Notes: generated by a model from the letters alone, not told the origin. Counted from the first letter of the stretch, positions 52,927 to 61,520 are shown. The stretch is DNA of 64,000 nt from Companilactobacillus nuruki (GCF_002872255.1 NZ_NIPR01000005.1:1-64000), one strand, 5' to 3'. A program made the numbers and translations.

Positions 52927-55458
52927 TTATTTATTTTCAGAAATGGCCTTGTTAACTGCCTCTTTTTCATCTTCAATTAACTTAACATTAGTTTCAATGA
53001 TCTTAATATCCATCTTAATTTCACGTGTTAAACCAGGTGTATTAACCTTTGGTTCAAAGAAAGCTTTAAACTCTGCTAAACGTGCTGGTGTATGGAAGAT
53101 CATTGATGTAACAGTAATATAAGTAGCAAATTCCATATCGCCACCGACTGTATCTTCAAGCCATGACCAATCATTTCTGATCCAATCCCAAGCGGCTTGT
53201 TGTGATTTTTCGTTAGCCAAAGTTCCACGATACCATGAACGAAGATCTTGAGGCTTAATAACTCCTGCATCTTCAAATTTACTGATTAGTTTGCCAATTA
53301 ATTCAGCATCGGGTGTACTTGTAATAGCAACTGACAGATCTGCCTTGTAACTTGGATCTGCTGATTTAACATAATCATTTAATAAATTATCAATCAACTC
53401 TTTATTACCATAATTCTTAACTTCATTTCTTAAAACTAACAAGCGAATATCAGCTGACAAACCAACTAAATTATCCTTATTAGCAACAAAGATATCATGT
53501 GCTTTAGCAATGGCATCTTTATTTTCTGCATACAATGAAGCATTCAAGACATATGGTCGAGTCAATTGATCATCAATTGACTCATTAGCCTTTGGTTCCC
53601 AGCCCAAGCGCTGTACCTGTTTGGCACTTAGTTTATCATAAAAAGCTTTTAGGGCTTCTTCTTCATCTGAACCAGGTGCAACAAACTTCTTCAAATTATT
53701 GGCAACTCGATACAAAGCTGCATTAACGACAGTTGATGAACTTTGAGCAAACTTAGGCAATAGTGGCACGATTGAAGCATAAGAAATTTCACGTGCATCA
53801 GCCAACAAACGTAAATCTTGTAAGATAGCCAATTGTGAGATGTCATCAATTGAATCAACATTATCAAGAATATCTTTCAACAAAGTGTCATCATATTTAA
53901 CAATAAAGTGAGAGTTATTGCCGACGTTTAGACGGAATGGAGCTTTGGCTGCATTATGCAATTCCTGATAATCACCCACAACAATTGTTTTATCAGACAT
54001 AATTTGAGGAGCAGCACCATAATTGCTACTCAAAGGAATTTGCCATAAACGACCTTCATCTTTACCTTCACCAATAAAGAATTGTTGTTGCGATAATTGA
54101 ATCTTTCCATCCACAACACTAGCAGAAACAACTGGATAACCAGGTTGTTCCAACCATGAATGCATAATTGCTCCGATATCCATACCAGAAGCATCACCTA
54201 GAGCATTCCAAAGATCGTCACCTTCAGCATTGCCATATTTATGTGCTTCAAAATACTTCTTCAACCCAGCACGTAAATTGTCATCACCTAATAAGGCACG
54301 AACCATAACTAACATTCTTGCACCTTTAGCATAAACAATTGCTGAATCGAAAAGTGAATCAATTTCGGCTGGATCATTAACTTGCACGTGAACTGATTGA
54401 ACACCATCAGTAGCATCACGTTGTAAAGCAGCTGGAACATCTGATGTTTGGAACATTTCCCAAACGTGCCAATCAGGTTCAATTGCATCAACAGCAACGT
54501 ATTCCATCATATTGGCAAAACTTTCATTTAACCAAAGGTCATCCCACCACTTCATAGTTACAAGGTCACCGAACCATTGGTGAGCCAATTCATGAGTAAT
54601 CACAGTTGCAACAAGTTGTTTTGTGTCTAATGCCGTATTATCAGGATCGACCGTCAAATATGCTTCACGATAAGTTACTAATCCCCAGTTTTCCATCGCA
54701 CCAGCTGAGAAATCTGGAAGAGCAAGTTGCCATGAATGTGGTAGCGGATATGGAGTTTGGTAGAAGTCTTCATAAAATTCAATCGCACGCTTAGCAATAT
54801 CCAATGCAAAATCAAGTTCTTTAGGTTGATGAGCCTTTGTAGCGAATACACCAACCTCAACTCCACTCTTAGTTTTGGTAATCTTACTTTGTAAGTCACC
54901 AAATGCAAATGCAATTAAGTATGTTGAGATTTTAACAGTAGTATCAAAATAATGAATACCATTTTCAGTACGAATTTCTGGCATATTAGCCAAAATCGTT
55001 TCTCCTGGTTGTTCATCAAATTTAATTGCCATATCAAATTTAGCTTTTGCTTCTGGTTCATCAACACATGGAAAAGCTTGACGAGCAAAAGTTGTTTCAA
55101 ATTGTGTCCCAATAATTTGTTTCTTAACTCCATCGACTTCATAATATGAAGGATAAATGCCCATCATTGAATCAGTCAACTTAGCATTATAGGTAATTGT
55201 TAAAGTAACTTGACCAGCCTTAACTAGATCAATATTAATAGCTTCATTTTCATTATCAATATCGAATTTAACATTTTGCCCATCAGCCTGAACTGATTCA
55301 ATATTCAAATATTTTTGATTGATTGAAATTGAAGGTACTAAAGCCTCACCATCAATAACAGTTTTACCAGAAAATTGTTTTGTACCTCGATTAATATCTA
55401 AAAAGACATCATAGCGGTTTGGTTGAAATTTATCATAAAAACGTTTTATTTCAGTCAT
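52927..55458 (-). CDS. pepN: Aminopeptidase N (M1 family)
   Basis: ATG 55458 follows AAAGGGGAAC, giving 843 residues, the normal PepN length. The GAMENWG exopeptidase motif is near residue 252 and the zinc site HELAHQW (HEXXH) with distal LNESFA is near 287-310. A long helical C-terminal domain follows. It is the main general aminopeptidase of lactobacilli and cuts N-terminal residues from peptides in the cytosol. It has its own promoter and terminator. Confidence 0.96.
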   Translation of the reverse strand: MTEIKRFYDKFQPNRYDVFLDINRGTKQFSGKTVIDGEALVPSISINQKYLNIESVQADGQNVKFDIDNENEAINIDLVKAGQVTLTITYNAKLTDSMMGIYPSYYEVDGVKKQIIGTQFETTFARQAFPCVDEPEAKAKFDMAIKFDEQPGETILANMPEIRTENGIHYFDTTVKISTYLIAFAFGDLQSKITKTKSGVEVGVFATKAHQPKELDFALDIAKRAIEFYEDFYQTPYPLPHSWQLALPDFSAGAMENWGLVTYREAYLTVDPDNTALDTKQLVATVITHELAHQWFGDLVTMKWWDDLWLNESFANMMEYVAVDAIEPDWHVWEMFQTSDVPAALQRDATDGVQSVHVQVNDPAEIDSLFDSAIVYAKGARMLVMVRALLGDDNLRAGLKKYFEAHKYGNAEGDDLWNALGDASGMDIGAIMHSWLEQPGYPVVSASVVDGKIQLSQQQFFIGEGKDEGRLWQIPLSSNYGAAPQIMSDKTIVVGDYQELHNAAKAPFRLNVGNNSHFIVKYDDTLLKDILDNVDSIDDISQLAILQDLRLLADAREISYASIVPLLPKFAQSSSTVVNAALYRVANNLKKFVAPGSDEEEALKAFYDKLSAKQVQRLGWEPKANESIDDQLTRPYVLNASLYAENKDAIAKAHDIFVANKDNLVGLSADIRLLVLRNEVKNYGNKELIDNLLNDYVKSADPSYKADLSVAITSTPDAELIGKLISKFEDAGVIKPQDLRSWYRGTLANEKSQQAAWDWIRNDWSWLEDTVGGDMEFATYITVTSMIFHTPARLAEFKAFFEPKVNTPGLTREIKMDIKIIETNVKLIEDEKEAVNKAISENK

Positions 55459-55497
55459 AAGTTCCCCTTTAATCATTTTTTAATATACTTCTAATTT

Positions 55498-55527
55498 ATT
55501 ATAATAATAACATTACATAACTTACAA
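55498..55527 (-). promoter_or_regulatory. pepN promoter
   Basis: On the minus strand TTGTAA (55527-55522), an 18-bp spacer and TATAAT (55503-55498). Confidence 0.5.
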
Positions 55528-55535
55528 TAAAAAGA

Positions 55536-55913
55536 TTACATACCGTCTAATTTATTCCGTTCATTCGTAAAGCGTGTAATTTTCTCATGTAAAAACGCTT
55601 TTTGTGATTCTATACTAGCAATTTTTTGATTTAAGCCCTCATTTAAACGTTTTAAAAAAGCAATTCCTTCATCATAACTATCAACATCAATTTTCTCATT
55701 AAATAATTGCATCATTCTTTTAATTTCAGAGATTGTTGCACCCAATTGTCGAAGATGAACTACTTTACTAAGTTCATCAAGATTATTATCAGAATATATT
55801 CTTCGATTATTGTTGTCTCGTTGAACATTGGTTAATAGATTTTCCTTCTCGTAATATCTTAAAGTATCATAACTGACTTCAAATTTTTTAGAAACTTCTT
55901 TGATTGAATACAT
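55536..55913 (-). CDS. MerR family transcriptional regulator
   Basis: The start is placed at ATG 55913 because MerR proteins begin MYSIKEVSKKF-like and the longer frame would run through the divergent promoter. It has 125 residues. The HTH and wing (VSYDTLRYYEKENLL, RIYSDNNLDELSKVVHLRQL) are followed by a coiled-coil dimer helix. The ribosome site is weak. No Cys pair marks a metal sensor, so it fits the small organic/aldehyde-sensing TipA/AdhR-like subgroup. It is divergent from an SDR gene whose promoter shows the MerR spacer. Confidence 0.88.
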   Translation of the reverse strand: MYSIKEVSKKFEVSYDTLRYYEKENLLTNVQRDNNNRRIYSDNNLDELSKVVHLRQLGATISEIKRMMQLFNEKIDVDSYDEGIAFLKRLNEGLNQKIASIESQKAFLHEKITRFTNERNKLDGM

Positions 55914-55939
55914 TACTTCATCTCTTATCATTAATTTGC

Positions 55940-55970
55940 TTGCGCTAGTGTAACACCAGCATGCTAGAAT
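55940..55970 (+). promoter_or_regulatory. MerR-type promoter with 19-bp spacer upstream of the SDR gene
   Basis: TTGCGC (55940-55945) and TAGAAT (55965-55970) are separated by 19 bp. The spacer holds the dyad CTAGTGTAACACCAG (55945-55959; arms match 6 of 7). Long spacers with central dyads are the hallmark of MerR-activated promoters, which the regulator twists into register. Confidence 0.6.
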
Positions 55971-56003
55971 AGCTATCAATAATATGATAAAGAGGATATT
56001 AAT

Positions 56004-56750
56004 ATGACCAATGAAATTATTACATTAGTAACCGGAGCTAATCGTGGTATGGGATTAGAAATTGTCAAAGAATTATCAAAAAAAGATCAACAAGTTATTT
56101 TAGGATCTCGTGATCTTGCTAAGGGTAAGGCTGCTGTTAGTAATTTGAACCAAAGTATTGATGTAGTCCAATTAGACGTCACCGATGAAAAATCAATTCA
56201 AGAAGCTGTAGAATTTGTTACCGATAAATATGGAAAGCTTGATATTTTAATTAACAACGCTGGTGCGGTATTTGATAATCGCAAGCTTCCTTCAGAAATT
56301 ACACAAGATTCTCTAAGAGACGACTTTAACCTAAATTTCTTTGGACTCATAGCTGTTACCCAGGCCTTCTTGCCTTTATTAAAGCAAAGCTCACAGGCAA
56401 AAATAATTAACATTTCTAGCATGATGGGATCAATGACTGAGGCCTTAAATCCTAAATCTGAAGTCTATCAAGCTAGTGCCGTTGGTTACCAAGCCTCTAA
56501 ATCTGCATTGAATATGTACACTGTTCAATTAGCCAAAGAATTACTCAAAGAAAATCTACCTATAACTGTTAATGCTATTGATCCCGGTATGGTTGCTACT
56601 GAATTTGGTGGCGTAAACCCAGAAATGGCTAAAAAAATGGGAGCCAAACCTATTGAACACGGAGTAGCTAGAACTATTGAATTAGCAACTGACTTCGACA
56701 ATAAATCAACTGCTACCTTTACCAATACCAATGGAATTGTTGCTTGGTAG
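56004..56750 (+). CDS. Short-chain dehydrogenase/reductase
   Basis: The 248-residue classical SDR has GANRGMGLEIVKEL (cofactor loop, residues 10-23), NNAGAVFDN, ISSMMGS with the catalytic Ser and YQASKSALN (YxxxK). TVNAIDPGMVATEFGG follows. It reduces a carbonyl with NADPH; carbonyl-reductase-like forms are common partners of MerR regulators. AGAGGA precedes the ATG. It is controlled by the adjacent MerR-type promoter. Confidence 0.9.
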   Translation: MTNEIITLVTGANRGMGLEIVKELSKKDQQVILGSRDLAKGKAAVSNLNQSIDVVQLDVTDEKSIQEAVEFVTDKYGKLDILINNAGAVFDNRKLPSEITQDSLRDDFNLNFFGLIAVTQAFLPLLKQSSQAKIINISSMMGSMTEALNPKSEVYQASAVGYQASKSALNMYTVQLAKELLKENLPITVNAIDPGMVATEFGGVNPEMAKKMGAKPIEHGVARTIELATDFDNKSTATFTNTNGIVAW

Positions 56751-56760
56751 TATAGATTCA

Positions 56761-56801
56761 AAAAAGCCCAGTAATCGAAATTAATTACTAGGCTTTTTTG
56801 G
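56761..56801 (+). terminator. Terminator after the SDR gene
   Basis: AAAAAGCCCAGTAATC pairs with AATTACTAGGCTTTTTT, loop near GAAATT, with a T-run. It shares the AGTAATC core. Confidence 0.8.
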
Positions 56802-56819
56802 TGTAGATAATACTATCTA

Positions 56820-57305
56820 TTATTGAATAGCTTTTACCAAGTTATACCATATTTCATCTGCATGATTTGAATCCGCAATTCCTTTATTTTCAAAACCATT
56901 TTTCAAATAAAATGGTACGTTACGTTCCAAACTAGTCAATGAGATACTCTTGCGTTTTGCTAATTTGGCATTTTTCTCAATAGCATCTAATAATTTACTA
57001 CCAATACTATGTCCTCGATATTCTGGATCAACCGCAATTGTAAAAATAATCTGGTTTCCTCCAGTTAATACGTTATCCGGTGTATGTTCATACATCCAAT
57101 CTTCAACATACTCTTCTTCAGTAGCAGGACCGACTAGAAAACCGACAACCTTATTGTCTATTTTGGCCACCAGAAAAGTATCGTTTAATTTTTTGATTCT
57201 ATCTTGATATTGTTCTTTAGTACCTGCTTCTTCAGAAGTAAACCCTAAGTTCTCAATTCTTAAAATCGCTTGTAAATCGTTCATTGTTACATTAGTTATT
57301 TCCAT
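56820..57305 (-). CDS. GNAT family N-acetyltransferase
   Basis: ATG 57305 follows GGAG by 8 bases, giving 161 residues. AVDPEYRGHSIGSKLLDAIEKN (motif A, near residues 88-109) binds the acetyl-CoA pyrophosphate, and the C-terminus LERNVPFYLKNGFENKG is motif B. The resemblance is to AANAT-like small GNATs (FTSEEAGTKEQYQDRI). It follows an NTF2-like gene by 16 bases on the same strand, so they are likely co-transcribed. The acceptor is unknown. Confidence 0.88.
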   Translation of the reverse strand: MEITNVTMNDLQAILRIENLGFTSEEAGTKEQYQDRIKKLNDTFLVAKIDNKVVGFLVGPATEEEYVEDWMYEHTPDNVLTGGNQIIFTIAVDPEYRGHSIGSKLLDAIEKNAKLAKRKSISLTSLERNVPFYLKNGFENKGIADSNHADEIWYNLVKAIQ

Positions 57306-57321
57306 TTCTAATTCTCCATTT

Positions 57322-57693
57322 TTAATAGGTACTAGCGACCTGTTTAACAATAATCCACTTACCATTCTTCTTCTCATAGTACATTTTCATTTGTAAAGGC
57401 CAAGTATTGACACCACTGCCCCAGATTTTGGCCTGAACACGATTCTGACCTACTAAGCTGGCCTTACTACCATCAATTTCAATATCCTTAATATTATCTT
57501 CTTTCGAAGATAAATATTGCATCTCTTCATTTTGAATCTGATCGATCCATTCTAATTTTGGCTGAACGTAACCTGTCATATGAGTCAAATTCATTGATGG
57601 GTCCAAAATATCATTTAAACGATTAAGGTTCTTTTCCACCATTGCTGTATTTTCATCACGATATAATTGTACAATTACTTCTTTATCTGTCAT
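57322..57693 (-). CDS. NTF2-like (SnoaL/DUF4440-type) small protein
   Basis: The 123-residue protein shows the cone-shaped alpha-beta fold pattern of the NTF2 superfamily: VIVQLYRDENTAMVEKNLNR, LDPSMNLTHMTGYVQPK and a C-terminal antiparallel sheet (WPLQMKMYYEKKNGKWIIVK). The superfamily includes enzymes and ligand-binding proteins with no fixed chemistry. It sits between a LysR gene and a GNAT gene. The start ATG 57693 has a weak site; a GTG three codons upstream is possible. Confidence 0.75.
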   Translation of the reverse strand: MTDKEVIVQLYRDENTAMVEKNLNRLNDILDPSMNLTHMTGYVQPKLEWIDQIQNEEMQYLSSKEDNIKDIEIDGSKASLVGQNRVQAKIWGSGVNTWPLQMKMYYEKKNGKWIIVKQVASTY

Positions 57694-57785
57694 TTCTATC
57701 ACGCTTTCTTAACTTACAAAGAGCATGATACCAACATTTTTACTCACAAACTATTCTTAAACTAAGGTCTAATCATAAGTAAAAA

Positions 57786-58664
57786 TTATGCAAAACTCTG
57801 TTTCAATAAGTCAGCAAAACTTTCAATATAATAACCTGAATTATCAGCCTGCCAATAAGCGTAATAGTTTTGCATCAACTTACGATCGCCTTTAACCAAA
57901 GAAATCATCTTCACAATATCTTGATCCAACTGCTTTCTCATTCGATGGTTAATTATCAAGTAACCTTGATTAGACGCAATCAACATCTGTGCCTCATCGT
58001 AATTCCTTGCCAAAACGAATTCACTTTTCACACCTAAAATATCTCGATAATATTCCTCTTCTGTTCCTTGTTGATTACCATCAACGATTAAAATACACGG
58101 GACATCTGCCAAATCAGCAATATCAATTTTCTTATCATCAACTGGCAAAGAATGATTAACAGCAACCATAAATTCACTAGACGTCAAAAATTGATTCTGA
58201 TATTCATTTGATAAGGCTCGACGCTGATCTGAGAAATTCAAATCTAGTTTACCTGTACGCAACAATTCATAGAGTTCTTCGTGTGTCCCACTACTAATCT
58301 TGATTTTCACCTTGGGAAACTCTTGCGTGAATTTAGAAACCGTCTGTAAAAATTCAGTTGTTCCAAAGCTCCTTAAATAACCAATACGAAGTTCTACTTC
58401 GTCATTTTTTTCAATTTTGATAGTATTTTTAACTAATTGATCCACATTAGCCAAAGTATCCTGACTGTGTGTATAGAAATATTGACCCGCCTCAGTTACT
58501 TCAAAACTACGCCCTTTTCTATTCAATAATTTCACACCCAAATGACTCTCTAATTCCTTCATCTGTTGTGAAATAGCTGATTGAGAAATATTACAGTCGA
58601 CTGCTGCTTGCGTAAAACTATGATTTTTTACAATTGCTATAAAGTACTGCATCTGTTGAAACAT
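57786..58664 (-). CDS. LysR family transcriptional regulator
   Basis: The 292-residue regulator has the LysR HTH at the N-terminus (MQYFIAIVKNHSFTQAAVDC, NISQSAISQQMKELESHLG). The effector domain is from about residue 90 (EVELRIGYLRSFGTTEFLQT). This is like the CidR/CysB-type small-molecule sensors. The downstream genes NTF2-like and GNAT lie on the same strand; a small membrane protein gene is divergent. The palindrome ATAATATTAATATTAT in the divergent gap is a candidate site. The effector is unknown. Confidence 0.88.
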   Translation of the reverse strand: MFQQMQYFIAIVKNHSFTQAAVDCNISQSAISQQMKELESHLGVKLLNRKGRSFEVTEAGQYFYTHSQDTLANVDQLVKNTIKIEKNDEVELRIGYLRSFGTTEFLQTVSKFTQEFPKVKIKISSGTHEELYELLRTGKLDLNFSDQRRALSNEYQNQFLTSSEFMVAVNHSLPVDDKKIDIADLADVPCILIVDGNQQGTEEEYYRDILGVKSEFVLARNYDEAQMLIASNQGYLIINHRMRKQLDQDIVKMISLVKGDRKLMQNYYAYWQADNSGYYIESFADLLKQSFA

Positions 58665-58722
58665 TTCTTCACCTCAAACACCATTATTTAATATATTAAC
58701 CATTCATTGTGTGTCCCTTAAA

Positions 58723-58738
58723 ATAATATTAATATTAT
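58723..58738. promoter_or_regulatory. AT-rich palindrome in the LysR/small membrane protein gap
   Basis: ATAATATTAATATTAT is a perfect 16-bp inverted repeat between the divergent starts. It fits the loose T-N11-A pattern of LysR sites. Confidence 0.3.
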
Positions 58739-58768
58739 AACCATGTTTGCTAAGGGGAAAATAACAAT

Positions 58769-58978
58769 ATGCGTAAATTTAGTTCTAGATTAACCATTAT
58801 CCTATGGGCATTAGTCGTTGCATTCTTAATCAAGGACATTGCTGTAAACCACGGACTTAATAATTTTGATATCAGTATTAATTTTAAAGATCCTTTTGGA
58901 TGCCTTTTTTCCATCACAATGTTAGTTACGGCATTTGATTATATTTATTACCATTTAATTTATCCTAAGAAAAAATAG
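58769..58978 (+). CDS. Small two-helix membrane protein
   Basis: The 69-residue protein has one hydrophobic helix near the N-terminus (LTIILWALVVAFLIKDIAV) and another near the end (LFSITMLVTAFDYIYYHLIY), capped by a lysine-rich tail. AAGGGGA precedes the ATG by about 9 bases. No family is recognised. It is divergent from a LysR gene. Confidence 0.6.
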   Translation: MRKFSSRLTIILWALVVAFLIKDIAVNHGLNNFDISINFKDPFGCLFSITMLVTAFDYIYYHLIYPKKK

Positions 58979-59000
58979 TCTCTACAAAAATAATCCATTC

Positions 59001-59050
59001 AAAAGAAACAGACCTAATAATCAAGATGATTACTAGATCTGTTTCTTTTA
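59001..59050. terminator. Bidirectional terminator between the small membrane protein gene and NmrA-like gene
   Basis: AAAAGAAACAGA and TCTGTTTCTTTT form the outer stem, with AATAATC/GATTACT-like inner pairing. It is flanked by T-rich sequence on both strands and related to the AGTAATC family. Confidence 0.75.
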
Positions 59051-59077
59051 ATATTTAAAAAATAAAAACACTCTTTT

Positions 59078-59674
59078 CTATTTCGTATTCAAGCCAACAC
59101 TATCATGTGAATAATAGTTATCGTTAGCAATTGCATTCTTCACAAAATCAGCAATTGAACTAATGGAGACATCATGTCCACCAAAGGGTTCACCTTTTTT
59201 TGTGATCTCATAGTCAACCGGGCCATTAGTAAACCATCCTGGACGAATAACTGTGTAATTCAGATCAGAGCCTTCAACTACATCAGCAGCTTCACGGTAA
59301 GAACTTAATATTGAATTACTACTCAAATTACCACTGGCACCAACTGAAGCAGGTATTTCATCATAAATTCCCATTGAAGTAATAAACAATAAACGAGAAA
59401 CTTTGTTGCGGTCCATGGCGACAACAATCTTTTTAGCAAACTGACCTAAATTACCGCTTAAGGCGACAAAAACTGCATCTTGTCCAGCAATTGCTTTATC
59501 TAAATCGCTATCTTTAGTTACATCCCCAGCCATAACCTTTTCGCGGTCACTAGCATTCAAACGACTGGCACTTCTTGCAAATAAAGTTAATTGATCATCA
59601 GTTTCATTTAAAAGTGTTTGGCGAACTGCTCCACCAATTGTTCCAGTTGCTCCAATGATTAAAACTTTTTTCAT
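59078..59674 (-). CDS. NAD(P)-binding NmrA/SDR-like protein
   Basis: The 198-residue atypical SDR has GATGTIGGAVRQTL at residues 8-21, DAVFVALSGNLGQ, LLFITSMGIYDE and NYTVIRPGWFTNG. The YxxxK catalytic pair is absent, so it may be a redox sensor or an NADPH-binding modulator rather than a dehydrogenase. It follows the alcohol dehydrogenase gene by 9 bases and is clearly co-transcribed. Confidence 0.82.
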   Translation of the reverse strand: MKKVLIIGATGTIGGAVRQTLLNETDDQLTLFARSASRLNASDREKVMAGDVTKDSDLDKAIAGQDAVFVALSGNLGQFAKKIVVAMDRNKVSRLLFITSMGIYDEIPASVGASGNLSSNSILSSYREAADVVEGSDLNYTVIRPGWFTNGPVDYEITKKGEPFGGHDVSISSIADFVKNAIANDNYYSHDSVGLNTK

Positions 59675-59683
59675 TATTTTCTC

Positions 59684-60724
59684 CTATTTATCACTTACAA
59701 TAATCAAAGATTTGATAGCTGTACGTTTATCCATTGCTTCATATGCATCTTGAATTTCATCAAGTGTAAATCTCTTGGTAAAGACTTTTCCTGGGTTAAT
59801 CTTGCCACTCAATACAGCGTCTAATAAAATATTTTTATCATCAGTTGTTACTGAGGCAATTCCACCACGTAGGCCAATATTCTTCCAGAAAAGATTATTA
59901 GTATTCATTTCTGACTTTTGAGGAACACCAACACGACCAACAACAGCACCAGGGCGTCCAACTTTAACAGCTGTATCAACGGATTGTTCTGTTCCGACAC
60001 ATTCAAGAACAGCATCAGCACCATTACCAGTTAATTCCATAACTTTGGCAACGGCTTCGTCACCACGTTCAGGAATAATATCTGTTGCACCAAACTCTTT
60101 AGCTAATTTTTGTCTGTCTTCGTGACGACTCATAGCAATAATTCTCTTAGCACCTAATAGATGAGCTGAAAGAACACCACTCAAACCAACAGCGCCATCA
60201 CCCATAACAACTACCGTGTCACCTTTTTTAACTTCAGCACTAGTTGCGGCATGGAAACCTGTTGCCATAACATCGGCTAAAGCTAAAAAGTTGTTAAGCA
60301 TATCATCAGAATAATCCTCTGGTTGACCAGGAATCTTAACTAAAGCCCAATTAGCATTAGTAAATCTCAAATATTCACCTTGATAACCACCGTTACCGCC
60401 AGCTTCCTGATTCAAACAATCGCCATCAAAGCCTGCTAGACATGCGGCACAATGACCACAGCCATGTGTGAATGGAGCAATTACAAAGTCGCCAACCTTA
60501 ACATCCTTAACTTCTGATCCGACCGACTCAATAATACCAATAGCTTCATGTCCTACGGTTGACCCTAGTTCACGTTTAGAAATTCCACGATACCACCAGA
60601 GGTCAGATCCACAAACACAGGCACGTACAATTCTAATAATTGCATCGGTAGGTTTTTGAATTTCAGGTTTATCATATTCCCTAACTTCCATTTTTCCTGG
60701 TTCTATAAAAGTTGCTGCTTTCAT
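59684..60724 (-). CDS. Zinc-dependent alcohol dehydrogenase
   Basis: The 346-residue medium-chain dehydrogenase has the catalytic zinc Cys in ACVCGSDLWWYRG and GHEAIGIIESVG (His-Glu). The structural zinc loop is CGHCAACLAGFDGDC (four Cys). The Rossmann cofactor loop VVMGDGAVGLSGVLSAHLLG is complete. It oxidises alcohols or reduces aldehydes; the family is close to threonine-dehydrogenase-like MDRs. It lies upstream of the NmrA-like gene and has direct repeats in its promoter region. GGAG precedes the ATG. Confidence 0.92.
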   Translation of the reverse strand: MKAATFIEPGKMEVREYDKPEIQKPTDAIIRIVRACVCGSDLWWYRGISKRELGSTVGHEAIGIIESVGSEVKDVKVGDFVIAPFTHGCGHCAACLAGFDGDCLNQEAGGNGGYQGEYLRFTNANWALVKIPGQPEDYSDDMLNNFLALADVMATGFHAATSAEVKKGDTVVVMGDGAVGLSGVLSAHLLGAKRIIAMSRHEDRQKLAKEFGATDIIPERGDEAVAKVMELTGNGADAVLECVGTEQSVDTAVKVGRPGAVVGRVGVPQKSEMNTNNLFWKNIGLRGGIASVTTDDKNILLDAVLSGKINPGKVFTKRFTLDEIQDAYEAMDKRTAIKSLIIVSDK

Positions 60725-60780
60725 AATTAAAATCTCCTCTAAAATTTATTTTCTATCATATGATTATTTCGTTAATTTAA

Positions 60781-60802
60781 CTTACAAGTCATATCTTACA
60801 AG
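60781..60802. promoter_or_regulatory. CTTACAAG direct repeats upstream of the alcohol dehydrogenase gene
   Basis: CTTACAAG at 60781-60788 and 60795-60802, a 14-bp period, lies 57 bases upstream of the adh start. Such spaced copies look like a redox or quinone regulator (YodB/HxlR-like) site; the binder is not identified. Confidence 0.3.
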
Positions 60803-60866
60803 CAAATCATGTTTGAACCAATTTCAAATCTAAAACTAATTAATAAGTTTTACTTATGTGTTTCAA

Positions 60867-60890
60867 TAAAAAAAAACGCTCATCAGCGTT
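60867..60890 (-). terminator. Terminator overlapping the cytochrome b5-like stop
   Basis: On the minus strand AACGCT and AGCGTT pair around GATG, followed by a run of nine or more T. The last codons and stop of the gene lie in the stem. Confidence 0.75.
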
Positions 60891-61113
60891 CCAATTTTCC
60901 AACCTCATTTAATTTTGCTAAAACTGAATGTTTATGTGGTGATTTCATTATTGCCTTAGACAAATCGTTTCCGGCGACATTTCCATGATGTTTCCCACCT
61001 TGCCAAGGTTCCACATTACTTACATCATAGACAATACCATCAATTGCCACATAAGCTGGTTGGCCGTTCTCACCATTATATTTTTTCAATTCCTCAAGTG
61101 TAAATTGCTTCAT
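60883..61113 (-). CDS. Stand-alone cytochrome b5-like heme/steroid-binding domain
   Basis: The 76-residue protein is just a cytochrome b5 fold. It shows FTLEELKKYNGENGQPAYVA, then GIVYDVSNVEPWQGGKHHGN. The second His-rich region HKHSVL supplies the other ligand. The usual HPGG motif is KHHGN here. Small soluble b5 proteins are known in Firmicutes. Heme or another hydrophobic ligand could bind. It is cytosolic, with no anchor, and has no partner gene beside it. Confidence 0.82.
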   Translation of the reverse strand: MKQFTLEELKKYNGENGQPAYVAIDGIVYDVSNVEPWQGGKHHGNVAGNDLSKAIMKSPHKHSVLAKLNEVGKLER

Positions 61114-61335
61114 CTAATCAACCTCACTTTATAATTTGTTATATCTGGCTTCATTATGCCATGTTTTAGTTACAAATGAACACTTTTATTACTCATAAAA
61201 TTTGTTAAATTCAACATCCACAGGCTCTTAAGGATTCCTATTTGGATGAATCACAAAAAATTATTGATCAATACTAAAAAAGAACCTCATCAACTAATTA
61301 CGTTAACGAAGTCCCATCAATATTAATATATTCAA

Positions 61336-61437
61336 TTATTTACGATTGATTCTCACTGGAGACATTGCTGGAGTGCGCTCCATTACCTTAAAAATTAGTG
61401 TTAATAAGATTATTGATAACCCGATTATTTGCAACAT
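61336..61437 (-). CDS. Probable 33-residue single-helix membrane protein
   Basis: ATG 61437 is preceded by AAAGGA at 61445-61450, 7 bases away. The frame runs 33 codons. A hydrophobic helix (QIIGLSIILLTLIF, residues 3-16) is followed by a short basic tail ending in RINRK. It resembles a small anchored peptide or toxin-like protein. The remaining gap from 61114 to 61335 and from 61521 to 61674 shows no other gene I can support. Confidence 0.45.
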   Translation of the reverse strand: MLQIIGLSIILLTLIFKVMERTPAMSPVRINRK

Positions 61438-61500
61438 AATGTCATCCTTTCCATTAAGCTCCATTAATTATCTTAATTGGATAAATCATACTCTTTTGTA

Positions 61501-61520
61501 AATATAACTACAGTTATATT
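61501..61520. promoter_or_regulatory. 20-bp palindrome in the gap upstream of the permease gene
   Basis: AATATAACTACAGTTATATT has arms of 9 bp with a 2-base centre. It lies between the 33-residue gene and the permease and may be an operator for either. Confidence 0.4.

Noticed and set aside
54606-55149. Open frames opposite or out of frame with pepN
   Set aside because: Low-complexity shadows of a conserved gene with HEXXH and GAMEN motifs in the chosen frame.
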